DNA of 64,000 nucleotides. Source: Trebonia sp963734665 (GTDB taxonomy: Bacteria; Actinomycetota; Actinomycetes; Streptosporangiales; Streptosporangiaceae). The stretch spans positions 372,001 through 436,000 of the forward strand of contig CAVTIR010000010.1 of assembly GCA_963734665.1 (NCBI GenBank), read 5' to 3'. A program made the position numbers and the translations under genes. Under the pieces are notes generated by a model. The model saw only the letters and a program-made list of their open reading frames with translations, was not told the origin of the DNA and did no database searches. Below, piece by piece: positions 48,126 to 56,667 of the stretch (the stretch's first letter is position 1; every line of letters begins with the position of its first letter).

Positions 48126-48467
48126 ATGGAGATCAGCGTTGCCCGTAAGCGCCTAGAGGAAATGCGCGCCGACCTAGACAGGACGGTTTTGGTACTGACT
48201 GGTGAACACCACCTTGCCCGGGGCGGTGGCGCGGAGGCAGGCGACGCTGGCGCGAACCTGACTGAGGCGGACAGGAACGCCGCGTCCGTACAGACGGCCA
48301 TGGATCAGCGCGCCGAGGTGCTCGCCGCGCTCGCCAGGATCGACGACGGCAGCTACGGGCGGTGCGTTGACTGCGCGGGCCCGGTCCCCGAGCCGCGCCT
48401 CGAGGCCCGCCCGGCCACGGCGAGATGCGTCCCCTGCCAGGCAAAACGCGACCGCCGCCGCAGGTAA
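48126..48467 (+). CDS. TraR/DksA-type zinc-finger protein
   Basis: A 113-aa protein. An N-terminal helix pair (EISVARKRLEEMRADLDR; AMDQRAEVLAALARIDDGSYGRC) precedes a DksA-like zinc finger, C-x2-C-x17-C-x2-C (CVDC ... CVPC, about residues 82-106), and a basic tail. This is the usual actinobacterial TraR/DksA form, thought to bind RNA polymerase. ATG 48126 directly follows GAGGATCGCCG. Its last 294 bp are covered on the other strand by the reading frame of the methyltransferase-like gene. Confidence 0.85.
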   Translation: MEISVARKRLEEMRADLDRTVLVLTGEHHLARGGGAEAGDAGANLTEADRNAASVQTAMDQRAEVLAALARIDDGSYGRCVDCAGPVPEPRLEARPATARCVPCQAKRDRRRR

Positions 48468-49238
48468 CGGCTTCACGCAGCACGCGATCAGCTGGGTTCC
48501 CACCGAGTCATCCGAACGGGCGCGTAGCTCCGCGTTCACCAGCTCGTCGAAGCGCGATGGGTCGCGAGCCAGCAGGTAGCTCACCGTCTGCGGCGGGAGT
48601 ACCGTCCGGGGCCTGATCCAGCTCACTTCGAGGCCGCCGCTCGTGAACAGCTCGCGGAGTTGCTCGGCGCCGTAGCAGCGGGTGATGGTGCCGTCCGGCC
48701 ACGGGATGAGCACCACGTCGGCATTGGGCACGTCGACCAGGTACGGCCAGCGGCGCTGTTCGGCGAGCACCGCCATGCCGAAGGTAAGCGAGTCCACGCA
48801 GGCGAGTACCCGTCCGCCCGGCCGGAGCACGCGCGCGAACTCGGCGACTAGCTCCTCGGCGGCCAGGCGCAGGGAGAGGATGCGCTCCTCGGCGATCACG
48901 CCATCGGCACAGCTGTCCGGGAGGAACGCGAGGCCAGTTCCGTCGGCGGTCACCGTGGACAGCCGGCCCCTGGCCCCATAAGCCGGGACGGGTGGCGGGA
49001 CCGGCATCTCCGGGTCGATGACGCGCAGCACGCTATGCCCGGCGCGGGCGGCCACCTCGGCGGTGCGCGCACCAGGGCCGGATATGTCAATGAGGAATCG
49101 TCTGTCCCCTGGCAGCCAGTTGGTGAGCTGCGCGAGGGCGACGGCGGCGTGAAACCGGGGGTAGCCGGCGGCAGAACCAGTGTCCTGCTCGGCCGTAGCT
49201 ATGACCTGCACGGGGTTACTCCTGGCCGGGCGCCTCAT
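48174..49238 (-). CDS. SAM-methyltransferase-like protein running antisense through traR/dksA
   Basis: A 354-aa frame from ATG 49238; the frame is open up to 49358. Residues up to about 258 form a class I methyltransferase-like fold: FLIDISGPGARTAEVAARAG (motif I in weak form, I-S-G-P-G), ILSLRLAAEELVAEFARVLRPGGRVLACVDS, described in part, and SYLLARDPSRFDELV near the end of the conserved part. After IACCVKP the frame has no stop and continues about 98 codons antisense to the zinc-finger gene. That tail is low-complexity and has the look of a shadow frame. Either the natural stop was lost or a long tail-to-tail overlap is real. Its promoter region overlaps that of sigR. Confidence 0.65.
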   Translation of the reverse strand: MRRPARSNPVQVIATAEQDTGSAAGYPRFHAAVALAQLTNWLPGDRRFLIDISGPGARTAEVAARAGHSVLRVIDPEMPVPPPVPAYGARGRLSTVTADGTGLAFLPDSCADGVIAEERILSLRLAAEELVAEFARVLRPGGRVLACVDSLTFGMAVLAEQRRWPYLVDVPNADVVLIPWPDGTITRCYGAEQLRELFTSGGLEVSWIRPRTVLPPQTVSYLLARDPSRFDELVNAELRARSDDSVGTQLIACCVKPLPAAAVAFCLAGDASRRGRAGLEARLGDRARAVNAPPVAAVVDPGERGEHLGALIHGRLYGRGVPVRLSQVRASVACLRATAPGKVVFTSQYQNRPV

Positions 49239-49297
49239 CCACAACGCCCCACGGTTGTTACCCTTCCCCAGTCTGGCGGTTCCACCCCCGAGAAAGC

Positions 49298-49323
49298 GGA
49301 ATTGTAGGGCGCGGGGCGGTGTT
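49298..49323 (+). promoter_or_regulatory. SigR-type autoregulatory promoter of sigR
   Basis: GGAAT at 49298-49302, exactly 18 bp, then GTT at 49321-49323: the established sigma-R pattern GGAAT-N18-GTT. Transcription would begin near 49330. An ATG in frame with sigR at 49333 lies within a few bases of that start, so this transcript could also be read as a leaderless mRNA for a longer SigR. Confidence 0.75.
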
Positions 49324-49431
49324 GAACGCGTCATGGCGACAGGCTCAGCAACGCTCACCCCACCACGCCGGTCCGCCTCTCGTCGGCGGGGGAGGGTATC
49401 CTCTTACGGTTACCGAGAGGGGGTGGGTCCC

Positions 49432-50040
49432 GTGTCAGAGACACCCGTGCCTGATAAGCTCGCCGAGCGCGGTGAGCGCTTCGAGGCAGATGTCATGCCA
49501 TACCTGGACCAGCTGTACTCGGCCGCCCTCCGGATGACGCGAAACCCGGCGGACGCTGAGGACCTGGTGCAGGAAACGTTCGCAAAGGCGTACGCGTCCT
49601 TCCACCAGTTCCAGCAGGGGACGAACCTGAAGGCCTGGCTCTTCAGGATCCTCACCAATACCTTCATCAACACATACCGCAAGCGGCAGCGTGAGCCGCA
49701 GCGGTCAGGCTCTGATGAGGTCGAGGACTGGCAGCTCGCACGCGCGGCCTCGCACAGCTCCGGCGGGCTCAAGTCAGCCGAGGCCGAGGCACTGGAAAGA
49801 CTGCCCGATTCCGATATCAAGGCAGCGTTGCAGTCGCTGCCCGAGGAGTTCAGGATCGCGGTCTACCTCGCCGACGTTGAGGGCTTCGCGTATAAGGAAA
49901 TCGCCGACATTATGGGAACCCCGATCGGTACCGTGATGTCGCGCCTTCACCGCGGCCGCCGCCAGCTTCGGGAGCTGCTCCAGGACTACGCCGCCGAGCA
50001 GGGTCTGGTCCGGGCGAATGCCGAGGAGGGTGGGCAATGA
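49432..50040 (+). CDS. sigR: ECF sigma factor SigR (thiol-oxidative stress)
   Basis: A 202-aa ECF sigma factor from GTG 49432, preceded by GAGAGGGGG. Region 2 is LYSAALRMTRNPADAEDLVQETFAKAYASFHQF, given in part, with the -10-binding helix through NLKAWLFRILTNTFINTYRKRQR; region 4 is LPEEFRIAVYLADVEGFAYKEIADIMGTPIGTVMSRLHRGRRQLR, also given in part. These match the SigR/SigH group that directs the disulfide-stress regulon (thioredoxins, mycothiol). The partner RsrA gene overlaps by ATGA, and a sigma-R-type promoter lies upstream. In-frame codons extend 33 residues further to ATG 49333, recalling the longer SigR-prime isoform of Streptomyces. Confidence 0.93.
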   Translation: MSETPVPDKLAERGERFEADVMPYLDQLYSAALRMTRNPADAEDLVQETFAKAYASFHQFQQGTNLKAWLFRILTNTFINTYRKRQREPQRSGSDEVEDWQLARAASHSSGGLKSAEAEALERLPDSDIKAALQSLPEEFRIAVYLADVEGFAYKEIADIMGTPIGTVMSRLHRGRRQLRELLQDYAAEQGLVRANAEEGGQ

Positions 50041-50309
50041 GCTGCGGTAAGCCCCACGAGACACCGTGTAGCGAGGTACTCGCCCGGGTCTACTGGTACC
50101 TTGACGGCGAGGTATCGGAAGATGACTGCGACCACATCCGCCAGCACCTCGACGAGTGCGGGCCATGCCTGCGCGAATACGGCCTTGAGGAAGCGGTGAA
50201 GCGCCTCGTCGCCAAGCACTGCGGATGCGACCCGGTGCCGAGCGAGCTGCGCAGCAAGGTGCTGGTGCGAATCAAGCAAGTCCGGGCCGAGATAGAAGTT
50301 ACTGAATAG
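50037..50309 (+). CDS. rsrA: Redox-sensing zinc anti-sigma factor RsrA
   Basis: A 90-aa zinc anti-sigma factor. The H-x3-C-x2-C core is His37, Cys41 and Cys44 (HIRQHLDECGPC), and Cys11 is also present, the same positions as the zinc ligands of Streptomyces RsrA. Two further Cys lie at HCGCDP. In the reduced, zinc-bound form it holds SigR; oxidation to a disulfide releases zinc and SigR. It is translationally coupled to sigR (ATGA). Confidence 0.95.
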   Translation: MSCGKPHETPCSEVLARVYWYLDGEVSEDDCDHIRQHLDECGPCLREYGLEEAVKRLVAKHCGCDPVPSELRSKVLVRIKQVRAEIEVTE

Positions 50310-50328
50310 GTCCTCCGCACGTAAACGG

Positions 50329-50417
50329 CCGCTTACGGGTCGTCAGTGATCAGGTTTTAGGTCTGCGCTAATCGGCGTGGCCACGTTATCCTGACACCGA
50401 CGGCACGCCGTAAGCGG
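50329..50417. repeat. Inverted repeat in the rsrA-HD domain intergenic region
   Basis: CCGCTTACGG (50329-50338) and CCGTAAGCGG (50408-50417) are exact complements 69 bp apart. The 227-bp intergenic region has no other feature I recognise. Confidence 0.4.
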
Positions 50418-50536
50418 TCGTTGGCTTTTTCCGCGCGAGGGAGGACTGTCCCGATGAGGGCTTCCGGGGTCTCCTGGGGGTAGCGACGGCGATAGGTGCG
50501 ATTCGAGTCAACGGCGGGTGGCTACGAGGGGGGAGC

Positions 50537-51826
50537 ATGGGTAAGCTCTCGCCCATCGCGCGGGTCTATATCGGCGCGGTCATCGCCGCCGCCGCCATCG
50601 TCCTCGCAGCGGGGCCGTATACCGGGCTCGACTGGAGCCAGATCGGGGTGCTCGCCCTGCTCCTGGTCGCCTGCGAGTCCTCCGCTACCCTGCTGAACGC
50701 GCGTGGTCTCACCTGGTCCGCGAACACGATGGCGTCGCTCGCCGCCGTCGTGCTGTGCGGCCCGGTCGGCGCGGCGCTTGTCAGCTGCGGCACGTTGCTC
50801 GGCATCCGGCGCGGGCCGTCTCTCCTTCAGCGCCTGTTCAACACCAGCATGTTCGCGCTCAGCGCTTATCTCGCCGGCCGGGCCTTCCTCGCATTCGGCG
50901 GACATCCGGGCGCGCCTGGGCCGAATTCCTTTCCTGGTCTCATCGGGCCGTTCGCTATCGCTGCCGTGGTGTACGTGGCCGTCAACTTCATGCTCCTCCA
51001 TGCCGTGTTCTGGCTGACCAGGGACCCCGAAGCCGCGTCGGCGCGGGTCGGGCTCGATTTCAAGCTGTGGCTGACCGACCTTGGGTACGGCGCCTTCGGG
51101 GTGCTGATCGCCGCTCTCTGGTCGGTTCTCGGGCCGTTTACCCCGGTCCTCGTCCTGATCCCGGTGTTCGTGGCCCGCTGGGCGGTGGCGCAGTTCGCCG
51201 CGCAGCAGCGGGCCTACGAGGCAACGGTCAGCGCGCTGTGCCAGGCCGTGGAGACCAAGGACTTCTACACCAGGGGGCACAGCGAGCGGGTGTCGCGCGG
51301 GGCGGTGATGATCGCCACCGAGATCGGAATGCGCCCCGAGCGGGTGGGCGCCATTCGCTACGCGGGGATGCTGCACGACGTGGGCAAGCTTGGCGTGCCG
51401 ACGTCGGTGCTGCAGAAGCGCAGCTCGCTCACTGATGACGAGTACGCCGCCGTCCAGCTCCACCCAATGCGCGGGCTCGACATCGTCCGGGAGATCGGCT
51501 TCCTCGACGAGGCCCTCGCCGGGATCATGCACCATCACGAGCGGATCGACGGCCGGGGATACCCGATGGGGCTGGCCGGCGACGAGATCCCTGAGTTCGC
51601 CCGGGTGCTCGCGGTGGCGGACGCCTTCGACGCCATGACCTCCGATCGCTCCTACCGGGGCGCGCGTCCGGTCCCCGAGGCAATTGCCGAACTGCGCAAG
51701 TGGGCGGGCAAGCAGTTCGACCCGGCCTTCGTGGACGCGTTCGTCACGGCGATCGAGCGGGACGGCTGGACGGCGCCGGAGGCCGCGCCCGCTGAAGAGC
51801 CGCTGCGGACCATCGAGAGTCTGTGA
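50537..51826 (+). CDS. Membrane HD-GYP-domain protein
   Basis: A 429-aa protein with about six to seven N-terminal membrane helices (1 to about 215), a short linker helix and a C-terminal HD-GYP domain (about 230-410). The HD pair is in AGMLHDVGKLGVP, followed by HHERIDGRGYPMGL, the GYP motif, and RVLAVADAFDAMTSDRSYR. HD-GYP domains hydrolyse cyclic di-GMP or related nucleotides, so it may couple a membrane signal to that pool. ATG 50537 follows GAGGGGGGAGC. It is followed within 4 bp by a second, degenerate relative. Confidence 0.88.
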   Translation: MGKLSPIARVYIGAVIAAAAIVLAAGPYTGLDWSQIGVLALLLVACESSATLLNARGLTWSANTMASLAAVVLCGPVGAALVSCGTLLGIRRGPSLLQRLFNTSMFALSAYLAGRAFLAFGGHPGAPGPNSFPGLIGPFAIAAVVYVAVNFMLLHAVFWLTRDPEAASARVGLDFKLWLTDLGYGAFGVLIAALWSVLGPFTPVLVLIPVFVARWAVAQFAAQQRAYEATVSALCQAVETKDFYTRGHSERVSRGAVMIATEIGMRPERVGAIRYAGMLHDVGKLGVPTSVLQKRSSLTDDEYAAVQLHPMRGLDIVREIGFLDEALAGIMHHHERIDGRGYPMGLAGDEIPEFARVLAVADAFDAMTSDRSYRGARPVPEAIAELRKWAGKQFDPAFVDAFVTAIERDGWTAPEAAPAEEPLRTIESL

Positions 51827-51830
51827 CGTC

Positions 51831-53105
51831 GTGGCAGGCCGATGGTATGAGCCGCGCGGACTGCCCAGGCATGCCGTGGACTCCGGCCAGTGGCTCCTGG
51901 TCGCGTTCGCGGGGCTGCTGCTCATCTGGTCGGTCTCGCAGACCGCTGTCAGCGGCGTCCATGACGTGCACGCGGCGCTCGCGTTCGGTGCGCTGATCGC
52001 GTTCGGCGAGCTGCTGCGGCTGAACCTGCCGGGAGACCGGGAAGCGGCTCCCATCGCCACCGCCGGGGCGATGGCTTACGCGCTTGTGCTCCGGATCGGC
52101 GACGACCCGGCCAAGCCCCAGGCGGCTCAGGTCATCGCGGTGACCGCGATCGCCATGATCGTGGGCGCGCTCCCGCACCTAGCGGTCGGCCGGCCGGCCA
52201 GGGTCGGGGCGATGTCCGCGCGGCTGCTCGCCGTGGCGTGCGTCGCCGCCGCGTTCCGCCCGCTCGCCAACGCCGGGCTGATCGGCGGCAGGTGGTGGTC
52301 GCAGCTGCCGATCATGCTTGGGCTGATCATCGTGGCATGGTTTCTTGAGTCGGTCGTGACGGCGCTTATCCGGACGGACGCGCTGCGGACCAGGTTCGGC
52401 GTCGCCCTCGGCGACGAGCTGCGCGTCCAGTGGCCGATCGTCGCCGCCACCGGCGCGTCGGCCCTGCTCATCGCGTTCGCCGCCGAGGTCATGGGGCTCG
52501 CCGCGGTCGCGGTGTTCGCCGCCCCGCTGCTCGTCACCCAGGTAGCGCTGCGCCGGTACGCCGGGATCAGGGCCACGTACCTGCAGACCGTGCGGGCGCT
52601 TGCCCGGGTCACGGAGATCGGCGGATACGTGGAGACGGGACACTCGGACCGGGTGAGCCGGCTCGCGGTGGCCATCGGGCGGGAGCTCGGCATGCCGGAG
52701 GCGGCGCTGCTGGAACTCGAGTACGCCGCGCTGATGCACGACATTGGGCAGCTGTCGCTGCGCGACCCGGTGCCCGGCGGTGCGACCGTCCTTGTCGCCC
52801 GCGAGGAGCAGCGGCGCATCGCCGAGTACGGTGCGGAGGTCATCCAGCAGGCGCGGGTGCTCGACTCGGTGGCCGACATCGTGCGGCGGCAGTCCGACCC
52901 GTGCCGTCCCGCTGGCCGATCCCAGCCGCCGCCCCTGTCCAGCCGGATCATCCGCGCCGCCAACGCCTACGACGACCTGGTAGGCACTTCCGTCGACCCC
53001 TCCCAGGCAACCGAGGCCGTCGCGCGACTCCGTCTCGACACGGCCGCCGAGTACGACCCCCGCGTCGTCGACGCTCTAAGCCGCTTGGTCATCCCCGCCG
53101 CATAG
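51831..53105 (+). CDS. Membrane protein with a degenerate HD domain
   Basis: A 424-aa protein from GTG 51831. About seven to eight hydrophobic segments (residues 20-245) are followed by an HD-type domain: VETGHSDRVSRLAVAIGRELGM, given in part, YAALMHDIGQLSLRDP (HD pair) and RIIRAANAYDDLVG. The GYP motif and the second His cluster (H-H-E) are missing; RRQSDPCRP stands at that place. It probably evolved from the HD-GYP protein upstream and may be a non-catalytic partner or a phosphohydrolase of different specificity. The two genes are cotranscribed by position. Confidence 0.75.
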   Translation: MAGRWYEPRGLPRHAVDSGQWLLVAFAGLLLIWSVSQTAVSGVHDVHAALAFGALIAFGELLRLNLPGDREAAPIATAGAMAYALVLRIGDDPAKPQAAQVIAVTAIAMIVGALPHLAVGRPARVGAMSARLLAVACVAAAFRPLANAGLIGGRWWSQLPIMLGLIIVAWFLESVVTALIRTDALRTRFGVALGDELRVQWPIVAATGASALLIAFAAEVMGLAAVAVFAAPLLVTQVALRRYAGIRATYLQTVRALARVTEIGGYVETGHSDRVSRLAVAIGRELGMPEAALLELEYAALMHDIGQLSLRDPVPGGATVLVAREEQRRIAEYGAEVIQQARVLDSVADIVRRQSDPCRPAGRSQPPPLSSRIIRAANAYDDLVGTSVDPSQATEAVARLRLDTAAEYDPRVVDALSRLVIPAA

Positions 53106-53146
53106 CCGCTCGCTCAGTCCGGAACCCCACCGCACCCCCGCCGTTC

Positions 53147-54787
53147 CTATACGCCCGTTGTCGTGCGTGGGTACTCGGCTCCGGCGTCCGTGATGACATT
53201 GATCAAGTACGGGGTTGACGCCTCGAAGGCCCTGCTCAAGGCGCCACTGATCTCGCCCGGCTTGGTTACCAGTTCCCCAGCGCCTCCCAGAGCGCTCACT
53301 ACCTGGTCGTATCTCGTTTCCGGCCTCAAGTCTGCAGCTACGTCGTAGCCGTAGACAGCTTTCATAGGGGCCTTCTCCAGGCCCCAGGCCGAGTTGTTGC
53401 CGACGATCATTACCACGGGCAGGTTGTGGCGGACCAGCGTATCTACATCCATAAGCGACAAGCCCGCTGCGCCGTCGCCCAGCATCAAGACGACCTGGGA
53501 ACTCGGATGGGCTAGGCGGCCCGCGATCGCGTAGCCGAGGCCGGTGCCCAGGCAGCCGTAAGGGCCCGGGTCGAGCCAGCGGCCGGGGAAGGCCGGCTCA
53601 ATGAGTCGGCCCGCGAAAGAGACGAAGTCGCCGCCGTCACCGATGACGACCGCGTCGTCGTCGAGCTGGCGCAGCAGTTCGCCGTAGACGCGCATGGGGT
53701 GGATTGAGTCGGCCTCGCTTTCCAGCAGCGGGACGTCGGCCGCCGCGGCGGACCGCGCTGTGCCGCGCAGGCGCGCCAGCCACTCCATGTCGCCTACCGG
53801 GCGCGCGCCGCACGCGTCGGTAAGGGCCGTGAAGAACAAGGACAGGTCGCCCGACGCGGAGGCCGCCAGCGGGCAGTGCGTCGCGATGCCGCCAGGGGAG
53901 TCCGCCACGTGCACCACGGAAGCAGGTGCGTCCTTCGGCCCGAATGACCCGTAGCGCAGCCGGAAGTCCAGCGGCACGCCGGCCACGATCACCAGGTCGG
54001 CTTCGGCGAAGGCGAGCGAGCGGGCCCGGGTGACCAGCAGCGAGTGGCCGCCCGGCAGCACGCCGCGCGCCTGGCCGTTGACTATTACCGGGAGCCGCAG
54101 GGCCTCCGCGCACGACCGCGCGGCGACGTCCGCGCCGCCGAGCCAGACGTCGGAGCCAAGCACGAGGACAGGGCGGCGGGCCGTCGCCAGCAGCGCGCAG
54201 ATCCTGGCCACGTCTTCGGCGCCGGGCTGGGTCGGCGGGAACAAGGGACCGTCGGGCAGGTCGACCGTTGCCTCGCCGTAGATCGTCTCCAGGGGGAAGT
54301 CGACGAAGACCGGTCCGCGGTGCGGGGTTGTCGCCAGGCGGAATGCCTCGTCCACCGAACGCGCGACGCCGGCGACTTCGTGGGAGGTCCAGGCGCGCTT
54401 CGTGACCGGGGCGAGCAGCGGGACGTGGTCCAATTCCTGGAGCGCGCCCTTGCCCCACAGGTAGTCGGGAGCGCGGCCGCCGAGGACGACGACCGGGGCG
54501 CCGTTGAACCAGGCGGACGTTACCGCGCTCACGGTGTTCGTGACCCCTGGGCCGGCCGTGACCGCGGCGAGGCCAGGGGTTCGGGTGAGGCGTGCGATTC
54601 CCTCAGCGGCGAAGACGGCGGTCTGCTCGTGCCGGACGTCCACCAGGCGCAGCGGCGGGTTGGCCTTGACCGCGCCGTCATACAGCGGAAACACGTGCCC
54701 GCCGGAGAGGGTGAACATGGTCGTCACGTCATACCGCTGCGCGACCGCGACCGAATGCGCGCCCGCGTGGCCAGATAGAGAGCTCAC
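53147..54787 (-). CDS. Thiamine-diphosphate enzyme, acetolactate-synthase-like
   Basis: A 546-aa protein of the large-subunit acetolactate synthase/oxalyl-CoA decarboxylase-like group. The N-terminal domain starts FTLSGGHVFPLYDG and has the ThDP-activating Glu in DVRHEQTAVFAAEG (about residue 54), VTAGPGVTNTVSAV is typical, and the ThDP-binding motif is LGDGAAGLSLMDVDTLVRHNLPVVMIVGNN (G-D-G ... N-N), given in part. Actinobacterial relatives are annotated as IlvB/IlvG-like acetolactate synthases or 2-hydroxyacyl-CoA lyases. No small regulatory subunit or ilvC follows, so a role in branched-chain synthesis is doubtful. Start is GTG 54787. Confidence 0.8.
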   Translation of the reverse strand: MSSLSGHAGAHSVAVAQRYDVTTMFTLSGGHVFPLYDGAVKANPPLRLVDVRHEQTAVFAAEGIARLTRTPGLAAVTAGPGVTNTVSAVTSAWFNGAPVVVLGGRAPDYLWGKGALQELDHVPLLAPVTKRAWTSHEVAGVARSVDEAFRLATTPHRGPVFVDFPLETIYGEATVDLPDGPLFPPTQPGAEDVARICALLATARRPVLVLGSDVWLGGADVAARSCAEALRLPVIVNGQARGVLPGGHSLLVTRARSLAFAEADLVIVAGVPLDFRLRYGSFGPKDAPASVVHVADSPGGIATHCPLAASASGDLSLFFTALTDACGARPVGDMEWLARLRGTARSAAAADVPLLESEADSIHPMRVYGELLRQLDDDAVVIGDGGDFVSFAGRLIEPAFPGRWLDPGPYGCLGTGLGYAIAGRLAHPSSQVVLMLGDGAAGLSLMDVDTLVRHNLPVVMIVGNNSAWGLEKAPMKAVYGYDVAADLRPETRYDQVVSALGGAGELVTKPGEISGALSRAFEASTPYLINVITDAGAEYPRTTTGV

Positions 54788-54957
54788 CGACGAACTTTAT
54801 TCTTTTTGATGATGCTGATCCAATGAAGCTTGATGGTAAGGGCAAAAAGAATAAGGTTTCGGAGACGTTACCCGCGCGTAACTGTTTTGTGGAAGGGCTG
54901 ATTCTTCCGCCAACCGCTCGCCCGCCGCGCGCGGTGCGCGGGCGGGGGCAGGCAGCG

Positions 54958-55013
54958 CACGCTCCCGTTCGGGATCATGGTCTTGAGAACCTCCGATCCC
55001 GAACGGGAGCGTG
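54958..55013 (-). terminator. 19-bp perfect hairpin behind the symporter
   Basis: CACGCTCCCGTTCGGGATC (54958-54976) is exactly complementary to 54995-55013, with an 18-nt loop. It starts 8 bp beyond the symporter stop. A second G/C hairpin (CGCCCGC ... GCGGGCG, about 54929-54954) follows. Together they should stop read-through into the ThDP-enzyme gene. Confidence 0.8.
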
Positions 55014-55020
55014 GCTTCGC

Positions 55021-56667
55021 TTAACCCTCCAGGCCCGCCCCCACGCCGGCCGGCACCGGTGCGGGTGCCTGTTCCGGGTCCGCGGTGTACTGATGCGGGA
55101 GGGTCTCGTCGGTGCCTTCTGGCAGCCTGGCGGCCCTGAAGACGAGCGTCAGTACGACCGCGATCACGACGTTGATGATGATCGCGGTGATGCCGATGTA
55201 GATGCTGTGCCCGAACACGATGTCCGACGACCCCGCCCAGTGCGAGGTGGTCGCGTTCTTGACGTTGTACGCGGCGATCGTGCCGTAGATCATGCCGGCG
55301 AACCAGCCGGTGAGCAGCGCCCAGCGGTGGAACCATCGCGTGTAGAGGCCGCCGACCAGCATCGGGAAGATCTGCAGTATCCAGACCCCGCCGAGCAGCT
55401 GCAGGTTGATGGAGAAGGTATGCGGCAGTTCGACCGCGAACACCAGCGCGCCGAACTTGACCACTAGCGATGCCCACTGCGACATCCTGGTCTCCAGCGC
55501 CGGACTCGCGTCCGGTTTGAAGAACTCCTTGAAGATGTTGCGGGTGAACAAGTTCGCGGCGCCGATCGCCATGATCGCGGCTGGCACCAGGGCGCCGATG
55601 ATAATGCCGGCGAAGGCGATGCCGGTGAACCAGCTCGGGAACATGTGCTGGAACAGGTACGGCACCGCGAGCTGTGCGTTGCCGGCCTTCTTGACGTTCG
55701 CCGCCGTGACCGGGTCGGCGACCGCCATGTAGCCGAACAGTGCGATCAGGCCGAGCAGGACCGCGTAGGCCGGAAGCAGCGACATGTTCCGCTTGATGAT
55801 GCTGCGCCGCTTCGAAGCCAGTGTGCCGGTGATGATGTGCGGGTACACGAACAGCGCCATGGCGGAGCCGAGCGCCAGCGTCGCGAAGTCGAACTGGGTG
55901 CTGCCGGTGGACTTGGTGGTGGGGATGAACGTGCCGTTGGGTGCCTTCGTCGCCGGGTTGATCGCCGCGAAGTGCGCCTGGGACGCGCCGAAGATGTGCC
56001 CCCAGCCGCCCAGCCTGGTCGGGATGTAGAAGACGGCCACAAGGACGAACACGTAGATGAGCGTGTCCTTGATGAACGCGATCGCGGCCGGCGCGCGCAG
56101 CCCGGAGACGTACGTGTAGATCGCCAGCACCACGAACGCGACGAACAGCGGCAGGTCCTTGACATAGGTGTTGGTCGAGCTGGCGCCGACCCCCATGACG
56201 GTGAGGACCGCCTGGATGCCGACGAGCTGCAGCGCGATATACGGCATCAGCGCCAGAATGCCGGTGAAGGCCATGGCCAGCGCCAGCCCGCGTGAGCCGT
56301 ACCTGCCCCGGATGAAGTCGCCGGGCGTGACCCAGTTGTGCACCCGGCAAACCGACCACAGCCTGGGCAGGAAGATGAACGCGATCGGGTACGCCATGAT
56401 CGTGTAGGAGACCGCGAAGAAGCCGATCGAACCCGAGCCGAACACCAGCGCCGGCACGGCGATGAACGTATAGGCGGTGTAGAGGTCGCCGCCGAGCAGG
56501 AACCACGTGACGAACGTGCCGAAGCCTCGGCCCGCCAGTCCCCACTCGTTCAGGTGCATCATGCTGGCGCCCGCGCGCCGCCAGCGGGCGGCGGCGAAGC
56601 CGACCAGGGTGACGATGACGAAGAGGACGAGGACGATCGTGAACACGACCGTGTTGACGTTGCTCAT
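55021..56667 (-). CDS. Solute:sodium symporter (SSS family, monocarboxylate type)
   Basis: A 548-aa protein with about 13 hydrophobic segments, typical of the SSS family (acetate/pyruvate/monocarboxylate ActP-MctP group). NEWGLAGRGFGTFVTWFLLGGDLYTAYTF, given in part, at the N-terminus, and GALVPAAIMAIGAANLFTRNIFKEF in the middle are family signatures. The tail after TM13 is Pro/Glu-rich. ATG 56667 overlaps the stop of the DUF3311 gene (ATGA). It probably imports a small carboxylate with Na+; this cannot be narrowed from sequence. Confidence 0.9.
   Translation of the reverse strand: MSNVNTVVFTIVLVLFVIVTLVGFAAARWRRAGASMMHLNEWGLAGRGFGTFVTWFLLGGDLYTAYTFIAVPALVFGSGSIGFFAVSYTIMAYPIAFIFLPRLWSVCRVHNWVTPGDFIRGRYGSRGLALAMAFTGILALMPYIALQLVGIQAVLTVMGVGASSTNTYVKDLPLFVAFVVLAIYTYVSGLRAPAAIAFIKDTLIYVFVLVAVFYIPTRLGGWGHIFGASQAHFAAINPATKAPNGTFIPTTKSTGSTQFDFATLALGSAMALFVYPHIITGTLASKRRSIIKRNMSLLPAYAVLLGLIALFGYMAVADPVTAANVKKAGNAQLAVPYLFQHMFPSWFTGIAFAGIIIGALVPAAIMAIGAANLFTRNIFKEFFKPDASPALETRMSQWASLVVKFGALVFAVELPHTFSINLQLLGGVWILQIFPMLVGGLYTRWFHRWALLTGWFAGMIYGTIAAYNVKNATTSHWAGSSDIVFGHSIYIGITAIIINVVIAVVLTLVFRAARLPEGTDETLPHQYTADPEQAPAPVPAGVGAGLEG

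Noticed and set aside
50470..50536. tRNA or riboswitch upstream of the HD-GYP gene
   Set aside because: GATTCGAGTC looks like a T-loop but no acceptor stem or anticodon arm can be built, and no cyclic-dinucleotide riboswitch motif is present.
50522..52060. 512-codon minus-strand frame
   Set aside because: Antisense shadow of the HD-GYP gene and the start of its neighbour.
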